The notes under the pieces: generated by a model
Database searches by the model: none
Told to the model about the DNA's origin: nothing
Seen by the model: the letters and a program-made list of their open reading frames with translations, nothing else
Made by a program: the position numbers and the translations under genes
From: Ktedonobacter sp. SOSP1-85
Lineage (GTDB): Bacteria > Chloroflexota > Ktedonobacteria > Ktedonobacterales > Ktedonobacteraceae
Direction of reading: 5' to 3'
DNA: 64,000 nucleotides
Assembly: GCF_016587415.1 (NCBI RefSeq)
Contig: NZ_BNJI01000002.1
Coordinates: forward strand, 1,550,001-1,614,000
In this document: positions 1-8,143 of the stretch, piece by piece
How the letters are laid out: every line of letters begins with the position of its first letter
How positions within the stretch are numbered: position 1 is the first letter of the stretch

Positions 1-815
1 CGAGGCGGTGATGGATGAGGTCCGCCAGTGGCAGAACCGTCCACTTGAGCAGGTCTATCCCATTATCTACGTCGATTGTCTGGTGGTGAAAGTGCGTGAG
101 AACCAGCGTATCATTAACAGGGCGCTGTATCTGGCTCTGGGGGTGGATATGGAAGGGCAAAAAGAACTCCTTGGGATGTGGTTAGGCCACAATGAGGGAG
201 CGAAGTTCTGGTTGTCGGTCTTTACCGAGCTGCACAATCGAGGACTCAAGGATATCTTCATTGCCTGCGTGGATGGGCTCATTGGCTTACCAGAGGCCAT
301 TGAAACGCTCTACCCACGCACACGTGTCCAGCTCTGTATGGTCCACCTGGTCCGCAATTCGCTCAAATATGTCTCCTACAAACATCGCAAGGAGGTAGCA
401 GCCGACCTGAAATTGATCTACTCCGCAGCGACGGAAAGCGAAGCGCAGCTCTACCTTGACCTGTTCGCCGAGAAATGGGATCAGCAGTACCCCAGTATCA
501 GCAAGATGTGGGCGACCCATTGGAGCCACGTGATGCCGCTATTTGCCTTTCCCGAAGACATCCGCAAGGTCATTTACACGACCAATGCCATTGAGTCGGT
601 CAATATGTCGTTACGCAAGGTCACGCGCAACCACCGCATTTTCCCCTCAGATGAGGCGGTGTACAAGGTCGTGTACCTGGCCATGCACAACATTGCCAAG
701 AAGTGGACCATGCCCATTCGAAACTGGATACCTGCGCTCAACTGTTTTGCCATCGAATTCGGAGAACGTTTCCCTCAATAGACAAAAACACATACATAAA
801 ATACTTGACAGACTC
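1..815 (+). mobile_element. IS256-type element, right portion
   Basis: The transposase is followed by about 34 bases of AT-rich tail (782-815). The sequence then becomes identical to the inside of the SUKH gene present intact at 20217-20765. The junction at 815/816 is therefore the probable right end of the IS, which interrupted this copy of the SUKH gene. The left end is outside the window, so the target duplication cannot be checked. Confidence 0.7.
2..781 (+). CDS. IS256-family transposase, C-terminal part (cut by window edge)
   Basis: The reading frame is open from the first bases of the window, so the N-terminal part lies outside. The visible part has the IS256 DDE layout: an Asp in YVDCLVV, a second Asp in CVDGLIGLPEAI, the C-x-VH-x-R linker after it, and the catalytic Glu in TNAIESVN. 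It ends at TAG just before a non-coding tail that meets a truncated SUKH gene at about 816. It mediates cut-and-paste or copy-out transposition in this family. It belongs to a different subgroup from the complete copy at 18400-19581. A decayed relative lies at 10012-10337. Confidence 0.9.
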   Translation, partial: EAVMDEVRQWQNRPLEQVYPIIYVDCLVVKVRENQRIINRALYLALGVDMEGQKELLGMWLGHNEGAKFWLSVFTELHNRGLKDIFIACVDGLIGLPEAIETLYPRTRVQLCMVHLVRNSLKYVSYKHRKEVAADLKLIYSAATESEAQLYLDLFAEKWDQQYPSISKMWATHWSHVMPLFAFPEDIRKVIYTTNAIESVNMSLRKVTRNHRIFPSDEAVYKVVYLAMHNIAKKWTMPIRNWIPALNCFAIEFGERFPQ

Positions 816-937
816 GGAAAAAATGAAAAAGAAGCTCTCCAAACATATGCACCTTCGCCAGTAACCTCTAAATGCGAATTATTGCTTAGCTTAGATCTAA
901 GCAGCCCTAATACTTTGATAGGACTAAGCTCATCCAT
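816..937 (-). pseudogene. SUKH (SMI1/KNR4) gene, 5' fragment
   Basis: The first 40 or so codons (starting MDELSPIKVLGLL) are the same as in the intact SUKH gene at 20217-20765. Homology stops at 816, where the IS256 element begins, so the SUKH core domain is missing. It is a disrupted copy created by or after the segmental duplication. Confidence 0.85.
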
Positions 938-1010
938 ATTGTGCTTTTCCTTCCTTATGACACCTGCTGTAAAGGCTGGTTCTATCGGGCAATATGGTAA
1001 GTTTACTGTC

Positions 1011-1723
1011 TCACTCTGATTTTTTTATGAGGGCGATTTGTTCTAGTACATCGGTGTCAAGCAACGGTCGTGGCTCTTGCTGAACATGTTTCTCCCAGAG
1101 AGGCTGGGTTACGAACATATCCGCACCTATCTTGCCAGGTACTGATATAACAAGAGGTTCGATACCATAAAGCACTGTGCCATAGCGAAAAAGCCCTTTT
1201 GAGGATGCATGAGAGAAAGAACCGTTTTGTCATCAAAAGATACTTTCCACGCTTTCTCTCCATTGCGGTCAGTCTTTGGCTGAGTAGCCAAGAAAAACAC
1301 CCGGATTGGTTCGTCGTTTTCTACCGATCCCAATTGCCACTTCAGCCGAACTTGATCCCAAATCTCGTCTTCCCAAATCTCTCTTAAATATTGAGCGATG
1401 ATGCTTAGCGCTCGGATGTATTCAACCTCTTCGTCTGACCAGTGGGTAGCAGGAAATATAGTGTCTGTTTTCGCCTCCACATCAATGTCCTCGAACTGAA
1501 AAGCCCAATAGCTTGTATGGGCACACCAGAGAAGCTGTTGGGTTCTATTGACGATGAGAAGGAAGGCGTTATTAGGATCGGTTTCAGGCTCCTCCTGTAA
1601 GCCAGTCCAATGGGTAAGAGCTAACTCACGTTTTACAAACACATCAATATCATCGTAAGGATGGAGGGCACTGTACCAAGAGATGACATAGCTAGCAGCA
1701 AGTTCTGGTTCCTTCTGTTCCAA
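1011..1723 (-). pseudogene. Frameshifted copy of the hypothetical gene at 20839-21552
   Basis: This copy is nearly identical to the 237-residue protein encoded at 20839-21552 and has the same TTG start, preceded by AAGGAG. A one-base contraction of an A-run near 1191 shifts the frame. The open frame then leaves the homologous sequence and stops at 1127 instead of 1011. The lost part is the last third of the protein. No function is known for the family. The intact copy sits directly upstream of a SUKH gene, as this one once did. Confidence 0.85.
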
Positions 1724-1828
1724 GTTCTTCTCCTTCCCAATAAGGACGCATTCCTTTTGTTGATAGAAAATATACTACATAGGCCCTTATAGCACCAGAT
1801 GTAAGGGCTTTCCTTGTGAGGTGAGAAA

Positions 1829-2017
1829 ATGAGCATCTCTATCCTGGATAAATACCTTGCTGGTCAGCGCCAACCAACACGGGTTGTCGTCTTCGTGAGT
1901 GGTGGGAAGGACAGCATCGCTATGTTGCTCCAGGTGTATTGTTTTCCGACTTTGACTCTCGCAAGAGTACTTGAGATTACAAAAAACAAGCGTCCAAGTA
2001 AAAAAGCAAACGTATAA
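1829..2017 (+). pseudogene. PP-loop ATPase (PAPS-reductase-like) N-terminal fragment
   Basis: The frame starts at ATG 1829 with GAGGTG a few bases upstream. It encodes a strand-forming segment followed by the PP-loop signature SGGKDS (VVVFVSGGKDSIAMLL, about residues 20-35). That signature marks N-type ATP pyrophosphatases such as PAPS reductase and related phage, island and DNA-modification enzymes. After about base 1935 the protein no longer looks like the family and soon stops, so only the nucleotide-binding start remains. Sequence further on belongs to an integrase-type IS on the minus strand, which probably caused the break. In the duplicate block at 21658 the gene is cut after only eight bases. 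Confidence 0.7.
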
Positions 2018-2163
2018 GCACAAGAGCATGAGGGAGAAAGATGAGGACTAGGTCAACCAGAGAGAAAGAAAATCAGGCGAGCAAGCGATGGAGAGAAACG
2101 AGCAAGCAGAAAAGCGGACAGCATCACCTTCGACGAAGCAAATCCCGCAAGCAACTACACAGA

Positions 2164-2675
2164 TTATCTAGCTTGGAGATATCGCCGTCGCAGGTTGATC
2201 AAGCGTTGTCGTTCCTCTGAACGGGCACGCTCTTGCATCAAGGTAATGTAGTCATCGAGCGGCATCTGTTGGCCTTGCAGCCCTTTGATGGGAAGCTGCT
2301 TGATGATGCTCTCATGCTGCAGGACTTCGAAGCAGCGTTCAGCAGCATTGACCCTCAAGGTGATGCGTTGCCCAGCCAGTGCTTGCTTGATGTAATAGTC
2401 GGCCCCATCAACGCTCACGCGGCCGTCTGACTTGACGCGTCGCGCATACGTTCGCCCGTGAACCGCTTGCAACCAGGCATCCGGGTCGATTAGGGCTGGA
2501 AGTGCTGGTAAAGTGGGCAGAACAGGATGCGCCTGGCTGGGAGGACGATTGCGACAATTGCGCCCCTGATGAGGACGCTGCGTGTTGTAGAAGTGCTCAA
2601 AAGCCTCGGTGACCGTGCATACCTCTTCAAGTGTTCCAGGACGATGCACCAACAGACATTCTTCTTTGTAGGTCT
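2164..2675 (-). pseudogene. Integrase-type transposase (rve/IS481-like), C-terminal fragment
   Basis: The preserved part starts at the catalytic Glu region (TYKEECLL), followed by the typical FYNTQRPHQGR segment. A C-terminal domain of about 110 residues rich in beta strands and Arg follows (residues KSDGRVSVDGADYYIKQAL). The N-terminal HTH and the two catalytic Asp residues are missing. Toward higher coordinates the frame runs into a 116-bp non-coding repeat (2674-2789), so the apparent N-terminus up to 2784 is not part of the enzyme. The fragment is an inactive remnant. Assignment to IS481 rather than IS21 is uncertain. Confidence 0.75.
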
Positions 2676-2789
2676 GACGTTGACCCTCTTTAGAAGAGTA
2701 CCTGAAGTGAAGAGAAGAATGAAGCGTATTCATCTTTAGCAGAGGAATAATGAACAGCGCCAAAACCCTGATTGTTATCTGCACGGGTG
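2674..2789. repeat. 116-bp repeat R, copy 1
   Basis: This segment recurs at 9896-10011 with the same length and only about eight differences. Both copies start CTGACGTTGACC and end CTGCACGGGTG. A weaker relative lies at about 4818-4900. The two strong copies abut transposase fragments of different families (an integrase here, an IS256 piece there). That suggests an IS end or a small non-coding mobile unit. It does not look like part of a gene. Confidence 0.8.
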
Positions 2790-2905
2790 AAGCTTGGGAG
2801 CGGCAGGAACCATCATTGATCTATCCAGAAAGAAGCTGTGAGCAATTGTACAGTGGTTTCGCCCAAGAAGGCTTGATGAGACGCTTCAGAAAGGGGATGC
2901 ACGTG

Positions 2906-4021
2906 TTAATTCCAACCCATGGCCTGAGAGGCGATTTGCATGCACCCTTCGCAGAAAAAGAGACTGCGAAACCCATCGCCATATTCACGAAGTGTGGTGG
3001 CAACAGTACACACATGAAACATCAATTTTTTGCAGATCGGACAGCAAGGATTCTCATCTAGCCCAAGAGGGGGACCACCCACATCTCCATGAACTCCCTT
3101 CGTCAACTGGGTATGGCCATTGCGATACACTAATTGGTCATCATATGGCAAGAGGAGAAGCTCTCCTCTTCCATCGTTTTGATGCTCAATCGCCTGCTCT
3201 TGGAGTTGCTCGAGCATCTCCAAATCTTGATCTTCGGATACATGTAGATGTGCCTGCGTATAGAGATTCTGCTGTGAAATAGTGCAAAAGAGCGTCCATC
3301 CGCTATGTTGCGGCGGACTTACCAGGTGAATGCGCGAAAACGATGTGGGGGGAAGACCATCAATCCGAGCAAGGTCAAGCGTCAAATAATGCCATGTGAT
3401 CATGCTTGACGCTGGCTCCCCAGCGATGAAAGATACGGGAAGCCCTACAGGATGGGGGCGCTTCACAAGCTCCTGAAGAGGAAGGGTGGTGTCAATCGGC
3501 TGGAAACGCACTGCGCTACGGTGTCGCGTAAAACGAGGTTCAGCACGCTTTCCCTTTCCTGGGAGCCAGAATCCCAGATCTCTGAATACGTTCTGCTTGT
3601 GTGTTCTTTCGGCATATTCTGCCATTGCAGCCAGGGCTGTTGGCGTTCCGATGGCAGCAAGCATCGCCTCAAGAATGGATGGGGAACAGTCCTGGTCAGC
3701 ACGAAGGAGCCTCTGTAGTAACTGCTCGGCACAGCTATCAGGGGCATCGTGGAGGAGATAGAGCCAGGTTGAAAACGAAAAGTGGAAAAAGGTGAGTTGC
3801 TCTCCGGAAAGGTTGACTACTTCTTGTTGCAGTGGACGAAAATGCTGTGGGCAAATAGCTCCAATGTAATAGAAATGATCCTCAATATCAGCGCGATAGC
3901 GATCCCTTGTGAGGAAACCAGATGTCTGAGAGAGCGCGAGAGCTTTTTCAAATAATGCGCAAACATCAGCCTCGGTTTCAACAGGCATGAGGAGTTTTCC
4001 GCCATTGGGTTGTAGGGGCAT
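2906..4021 (-). CDS. Hypothetical protein with C-terminal CxxC zinc-binding pair
   Basis: The 371-residue protein starts at ATG 4021, preceded by GAGGTAAG at good spacing. The N-terminal third is helical with many Leu and Ala residues (about residues 20-140). The middle is mixed. The last 50 residues hold two Cys pairs (CPICKK and CEGCMQ) that probably bind one zinc ion. The preceding GGPPLG segment recalls the C-terminal part of DUF1963/YwqG-like proteins, but I do not see enough to assign that family. It has its own ribosome binding site and lies about 100 bases downstream of the DUF488 gene on the same strand, so the two may be co-transcribed. Confidence 0.75.
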   Translation of the reverse strand: MPLQPNGGKLLMPVETEADVCALFEKALALSQTSGFLTRDRYRADIEDHFYYIGAICPQHFRPLQQEVVNLSGEQLTFFHFSFSTWLYLLHDAPDSCAEQLLQRLLRADQDCSPSILEAMLAAIGTPTALAAMAEYAERTHKQNVFRDLGFWLPGKGKRAEPRFTRHRSAVRFQPIDTTLPLQELVKRPHPVGLPVSFIAGEPASSMITWHYLTLDLARIDGLPPTSFSRIHLVSPPQHSGWTLFCTISQQNLYTQAHLHVSEDQDLEMLEQLQEQAIEHQNDGRGELLLLPYDDQLVYRNGHTQLTKGVHGDVGGPPLGLDENPCCPICKKLMFHVCTVATTLREYGDGFRSLFFCEGCMQIASQAMGWN

Positions 4022-4122
4022 ATCTTACCTCGTTCCATCTTTTGGAGCATCAAAGCTGGACCATTTCATCGTGATGCATATTCTACTCGGTTTCTCTTGT
4101 CATTGGCAAGGAATTCCATCGG

Positions 4123-4644
4123 TCAAAGAGTGGCGGGATAGAGCAACAGTCCATCGTGCACACGAAGAAAAGGTGTCAATCTGTGCAGCTTCGCTGTTTT
4201 CTGACTCTGAATATCATAGACCTGCCAGCCCTGGATGGTCAATGCATCCGCGATCAGCGAGCGATGGCAGCGCCAGGGCACGGCCTCAGCGCACATAATG
4301 GCTGCTGTGCATTTCGTCGCACATTCTTGCAGTTTTTGCAGGCCCTCCCGAAACGCATCTGTCGCCATGTAGTCGGCGTAGCCCCGAAAGGATGTATTGT
4401 GCCAGCCTTGATTGGGTGAATCTTTCGTGGGACGCCGATGGCCTCCTAATACGCCCAGGTGGACGTAACCAATATGAGCCACCTTTAATGCCTTGGCAAG
4501 CGTCTCGCCATTGAACTGAGGAGAGCGAGTGGAAGTAGGAGCGATCCGTACATCCACGACGAGGTTGATCGCATATGCACTCAGCAAGGCTAAAAACTGC
4601 TCGAATGTTCTTGTTGAATGACCAATGGTATACAGTGTTCGCAT
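4123..4644 (-). CDS. DUF488 family protein
   Basis: The 173-residue protein has the full DUF488 pattern: TIGHSTRTFEQFLALL at the N-terminus, VVDVR with a following proline, LGG near residue 65, GW, YADYM, and the Cys-rich core MCAEAVPWRCHRSLIADAL near residues 118-136. The length is normal for the family. DUF488 proteins are small cytosolic proteins of unclear role whose conserved Cys and His residues suggest metal binding or redox chemistry. No clear ribosome binding site precedes the ATG at 4644. It is transcribed toward the hypothetical gene ending at 2906. Confidence 0.88.
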   Translation of the reverse strand: MRTLYTIGHSTRTFEQFLALLSAYAINLVVDVRIAPTSTRSPQFNGETLAKALKVAHIGYVHLGVLGGHRRPTKDSPNQGWHNTSFRGYADYMATDAFREGLQKLQECATKCTAAIMCAEAVPWRCHRSLIADALTIQGWQVYDIQSQKTAKLHRLTPFLRVHDGLLLYPATL

Positions 4645-4811
4645 AGCATATCTAGTATATCTCCACTATCAGTCCATCCACCAGATACCTGGGAAATGGT
4701 CGGGATGTGTGGTGTAGGGTCCAGGCTGGCATCACCTACTGCAACTCATTCAGTCAACGCTGTCGAGAGGTGGCTTGATGCTCTGAAAGGCCTCCCTGTT
4801 GCTGAGGAACG

Positions 4812-4900
4812 CTTGAGCTTGACCCAATTTGGAAGAGTACCTGAAGGGAAGCGGGAACAACGAATATTTCTTTTCTCTTAGAGAAACCACGAACATTGCA
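4812..4900. repeat. Diverged relative of repeat R
   Basis: The run GGAAGAGTACCTGAAG and the later GAAACCACGAACA match the same spaced parts of repeat R at 2674 and 9896, with many changes between. It is probably an older copy of the same non-coding unit. The stretch from 4645 to this repeat holds no gene that I can support. Confidence 0.5.
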
Positions 4901-4950
4901 GAAAACTCGATTGTTCCATGCAGGAGTGAGAGTTACTTCGTCAGTTTGAA

Positions 4951-5226
4951 ATGCTATATGTTGCGTACCTGGTTAGACGACATCAGCTTGAATCACCAGA
5001 GCAAACTTGTGCGTTGCTATACAACAATTCGGTTGGCCTATTTTGCCGTAACCAAATGCCACCTGATGCTGTCGCTTCACTTGTTGAGTGGTTTACTACC
5101 AATACTACAAAGCTATCACAACAATGCTGTGCTGTTCCCGACGATGACTATTTCGGCAATGTACATGCCAATATCAAATGGGCTCTAGAGGCCTGCGAAG
5201 CCAAAGGGGTCGCAGGCCTGGATTGA
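4951..5226 (+). CDS. Small hypothetical protein, possibly truncated by a stop codon
   Basis: The frame encodes 91 residues with plausible composition (MLYVAYLVRRHQLESPEQ, later a Cys-Cys pair and NIKWALEACEAK). No good ribosome binding site precedes ATG 4951. The same frame continues upstream as ELLRQFE, then a TGA, then MQE from an ATG at 4918. That reads as one gene with a stop near its start. The end overlaps a perfect 10-bp hairpin (5189-5219), and the EF-Tu-like gene converges from the other side. I recognise no family. Confidence 0.4.
   Translation: MLYVAYLVRRHQLESPEQTCALLYNNSVGLFCRNQMPPDAVASLVEWFTTNTTKLSQQCCAVPDDDYFGNVHANIKWALEACEAKGVAGLD
5189..5219. terminator. Hairpin between convergent genes
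   Basis: AGGCCTGCGA and TCGCAGGCCT form a perfect 10-bp stem with an 11-base loop, between the small plus-strand ORF and the minus-strand GTPase gene. Neither side has a clear T-run, so a role in termination or 3'-end protection is only likely. Confidence 0.45.
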
Positions 5227-5234
5227 GGAGTGAC

Positions 5235-6476
5235 TTATGTTTCTTCCCCTGGAGGGAGAATTTCTGTGCAAATGCCGATGGTGACGACGCGTCCGCCTTC
5301 GCGAATGGCAAACCGGGTACCTTTCTCCAATGCGAGGGGCATGGTCAGGCAAATTGTGAGTTCGACGAAGTCGCCGGGATGGACCATCTCCCTGTTAGGT
5401 GGTAGGCTAATATTACCAACAATATCTGTGCCGTGGTAGGTATAAATACAGTTGCGATAGCCATTGTAAAAAGGCGTGTGCCGCCCTCCTTCCTCTTTTG
5501 TGCGCACATAGGCTAAGCTGCGGAAGTTCCATTGGGGTTTTATGGAGCCGGGTCTGGCTAGAACGTAGCCGCGTCTGACCTCACTGCGCTCCACATCTCT
5601 CAAAAAGCAGCCAACACTCTCGTCTGCTCCTGCCTTTTTGAGCTTTTTCTTGTAAATCTCTATTTCGTTGATCACTGTGCTCTGGATGATAGTATCAATG
5701 CCGATGATCTCGACGTTTTCGCCCACTTTGATCTGTCCTCGCTCAATACGTCCCACGATAACGGTCCCACGTCCTTTGATGGAAAAAACATCTTCAATTG
5801 GCATGAGGAAAGGCTTGTCGATGGTGCTTATGGGCGGAAGAAGAATTGTATTCAGCGCGTCCAGCAGTTGCCAGATACCGTTTGCTGCTGGATCTTGACG
5901 CGAGAGGTCGCCCTGGCTGGTGAAGGCCTGGAGGGCCGAGCCCTGAATGATTGGGGAGCTTTCGACTGTGAACTGGTGCTGGGAGAGGAGTTCGCGGATC
6001 TCTAGCTCGACCACGGTGAGCAGGTCTTTATCCTCTACCAGGTCGATCTTGTTCAGGAAAACGATGATGTTCGGAATCTCTATTTTGCTTGCAAGCAGAA
6101 CCTGGTCACGCACCTGGGACATCACGCCGTCAATTGCGCTGACGACGAGAACCGCTCCAGCAAAGGGATGGGATGTTGTAAGCAGGTTTTTTAAGATGTT
6201 GTTATGGCTGGGATAGTCTGTCTGAATATATTTATGATTGCCTATTCTGTGGGTGACTTCAACAGAAGTGAGCGGAATGACCTGTTGATGCTCCACGAGC
6301 AAGCGCTCAAACTGGTCAACCGTCATACACGCGTTGCGTGCGTCCGCGCTGGACAGGACACGAGTAATGGCTGCCATCAAGGTTGTCTTGCCATGATCCT
6401 TATGGCCGAGGGTGCTGATACGAAATTGTGTGGCGTTATTGACGCTCTCTGAAAGTGTTTGCGAAGAATCGGGCAT
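5235..6476 (-). CDS. Divergent EF-Tu-like translational GTPase
   Basis: The 413-residue protein has all three EF-Tu domains. Domain 1 has G1 GHKDHGKTT (24-32), G4 NKID (142-145) and a G5-like GSAL. Domain 2 has the RGTVIVGRIERGQIK segment. Domain 3 has GGRHTPFYNGYR. Two switch motifs are altered. The G2 segment, normally RGITI with the Mg-binding Thr, reads QVIPL (about 65-69). The G3 motif, normally DCPGH, reads DYPSH (87-91), so the Gly is lost but the His kept. The start follows GGGGGT at normal spacing. It stands alone, not beside ribosomal or tRNA genes, so it is not the housekeeping tuf. It might be a resistance variant, a decoy, or a factor for a special substrate. Function is unknown. 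Confidence 0.85.
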   Translation of the reverse strand: MPDSSQTLSESVNNATQFRISTLGHKDHGKTTLMAAITRVLSSADARNACMTVDQFERLLVEHQQVIPLTSVEVTHRIGNHKYIQTDYPSHNNILKNLLTTSHPFAGAVLVVSAIDGVMSQVRDQVLLASKIEIPNIIVFLNKIDLVEDKDLLTVVELEIRELLSQHQFTVESSPIIQGSALQAFTSQGDLSRQDPAANGIWQLLDALNTILLPPISTIDKPFLMPIEDVFSIKGRGTVIVGRIERGQIKVGENVEIIGIDTIIQSTVINEIEIYKKKLKKAGADESVGCFLRDVERSEVRRGYVLARPGSIKPQWNFRSLAYVRTKEEGGRHTPFYNGYRNCIYTYHGTDIVGNISLPPNREMVHPGDFVELTICLTMPLALEKGTRFAIREGGRVVTIGICTEILPPGEET

Positions 6477-6648
6477 CGAATTACCCCCTGCTAAAGCAGA
6501 GCTTTCTATTGCTTGAGGGAATTGTAGCGTCTCGCGAAAATTGTTGTCAAGGGCGAATAGTAGGAGATCTTTTAGAAGAAGATGTCGGTCGCGTGGGAGG
6601 CTCTCTTGGGAGAGTAAAGGCGGCTGGCATCGCGATGCCGGGGTTGTA

Positions 6649-6924
6649 TTACTTCATGGCCTGTTCAATGGCCCGGAGTAGCTCATCGCGACTGCATGGT
6701 TTGTGCAGACCTGGGATGTTGCGGTAGCGAATTGCTTGCTCGGAGAGGCTGGCACTGACCATGATGGCAGGGAGATCGGCCCATCCGGGGGGCCTGTGTA
6801 CCAGATCGTAGATCTCGATACCATTCAGACCAGGTAGGTCATAGTCGAGCCCCAGGAACTGGGGCTGGTGCTCCTGTAGCATTTGCAAGATAGGTGTCCC
6901 CTCACTGAGGTGAATTACAGCCAT
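6649..6924 (-). pseudogene. Response-regulator receiver fragment lacking the acidic pocket
   Basis: From ATG 6924 the frame matches the CheY fold from about the second helix on: the phospho-acceptor strand LGLDYDLPGLNGIEI, the PAIMVSASLS strand, and the HKPCSRDELL segment with the conserved Lys-Pro. The first strand with the two Mg-binding acidic residues is missing, since the ORF begins at an inverted repeat (6920-6955). No output domain follows. It is most likely a truncated receiver gene. A short non-phosphorylated partner protein is a less likely alternative. Confidence 0.65.
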
Positions 6925-6955
6925 TGAGTATGAACGGACCGGAATACTCAATGGC
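6920..6955. repeat. Perfect 12-bp inverted repeat
   Basis: GCCATTGAGTAT at 6920 and ATACTCAATGGC at 6944 are separated by 12 bases. The repeat sits between the stop of the gene ending at 6959 and the truncated receiver, and the receiver's first codons lie inside one arm. There is no T-run on either side, so it is not a standard terminator. It could be a small insertion remnant or an RNA hairpin. Confidence 0.55.
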
Positions 6956-6958
6956 CTA

Positions 6959-7756
6959 CTACTTAATCATGTGGAAACGGGGATGCTTCATCCACGCCTG
7001 TAAAAAAGCCACATCCACAATATGCAAAACCCAGCGATGGTCAGAGGCTGTGGTATATTCGATCTCGTACACATTGCCTGGCATGGCTCTTACGTATGCG
7101 CTCGTCTCTTCCAAAGAAGGCTTTCTTGCCCACACATCTAACTCCGGAGGATACGCCGGTCCAAATTTCGCTTCGACGTCCGTCTGGATCACCTTCAACG
7201 GTGAGTCTGGATCAAAGTGCTGCTCATAGAACAATTCTTGCATCGTTTTGCCTGCTGGCAGCGAGGCTTCCAACGCTTTCAATTGCGCTTGCATATATTC
7301 TCCCCTCTCTCTCACCCGCTCTGGTGATTCTGCCAACCACTTTTCCCAGAGTTTTCTGTCCACCGGTTTGAGAGGTGGCGTGATTGCGCCTCCCATATTG
7401 ATTAACCCATCGTACTCCCTGCCCAGATGCAGCACAAATTGGCCGAGGGTGATATGATCATGATCCTGATTACAGCCTGAAGAAACAGTGATGGACTGTT
7501 CAGGAAGGTAACCAAGCAGTTCTTTGATCTGCCTTTTTTCATCCTCATCCCAATGCTCTTTTGTCTCTTCTACGGAAAGATAAAAGAGGCAATGAGAAAC
7601 TGTTCCAGGAAATGCATCTTCTTTCAGCCAGAACTCGTATACCTCATCTCCTTTCTCCAGTGATCTCGTAATAGATCGTAGCCAGACCTCTAACGCATCT
7701 TCTTGATGCCTCGTCAACGCATCGCGTAGCAGCACGCTTGCTCCAGGGCCACCCAT
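6959..7756 (-). CDS. Hypothetical protein, DUF6368-like
   Basis: ATG 7756 is the likely start because AAGGAGG lies seven bases upstream. An earlier in-frame start at 7810 has no such site. The resulting 265-residue protein begins MGGPGASVLLRD, followed by an acidic globular domain with a CNQDHDHI segment near residue 95 and GGAITPP near 120. The N-terminus resembles what I recall of DUF6368 proteins, a family of unknown function, but this is from memory and not certain. It is soluble, with no signal peptide. Its neighbours give no role. Confidence 0.7.
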   Translation of the reverse strand: MGGPGASVLLRDALTRHQEDALEVWLRSITRSLEKGDEVYEFWLKEDAFPGTVSHCLFYLSVEETKEHWDEDEKRQIKELLGYLPEQSITVSSGCNQDHDHITLGQFVLHLGREYDGLINMGGAITPPLKPVDRKLWEKWLAESPERVRERGEYMQAQLKALEASLPAGKTMQELFYEQHFDPDSPLKVIQTDVEAKFGPAYPPELDVWARKPSLEETSAYVRAMPGNVYEIEYTTASDHRWVLHIVDVAFLQAWMKHPRFHMIK

Positions 7757-8143
7757 TGTTGCCTCCTTGCTGCGTAATCTCAGCTCATTATAGACGCTGC
7801 ATCCGAACAATGCTACCTCTATCTTTTTCGGGCCACAAAATGTTTTGTTTTACGTACAGAACGAGGCCATCGGATAATGGCCTCGTGTACTTTCCAAATG
7901 TCATCACTAGCCCTGTTCATGCTCTGATATCCAGGGCCGGGAAGCGTCCTGGGACGTCTGTAATAAAGAGGACACTGAAAAACCACCTAAACTCTGAAAT
8001 GTCTGGTAAAGCAGAGAAACAAGGCTTTTCTGTCAGTTCCTCTTCGTTGAGATTGACATTCTGCCTTTTGAGTAGGGATGTGCGCAGGTCTTCCCCGGTT
8101 TTAAACAGAGAGGTACAAGGGGCCTGTCTTTATCGTGCATTTG
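7757..8143. other. Intergenic region with a 10-bp hairpin
   Basis: ACGAGGCCAT (7861) and ATGGCCTCGT (7877) form a perfect stem with a six-base loop. It lies downstream of the SUKH gene ending at 8144 and upstream of the gene starting at 7756. No T-run follows on either strand. I see no gene in the rest. Confidence 0.45.

Larger units (their letters stand above)
816..1836. repeat. 1.02-kb duplicated block, copy A
   Basis: This block matches 20644-21665 almost base for base. I saw one indel (five A in the run near 1191 against six in copy B) and a few substitutions. It holds the 5' part of a SUKH gene, a whole hypothetical gene, and the promoter and first codons of a PP-loop ATPase gene. The match ends at 816 where the IS256 begins and at 1836 inside the PP-loop gene. 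Copy A keeps the longer PP-loop sequence and copy B the full SUKH gene, so each copy has lost a different flank. Confidence 0.95.
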
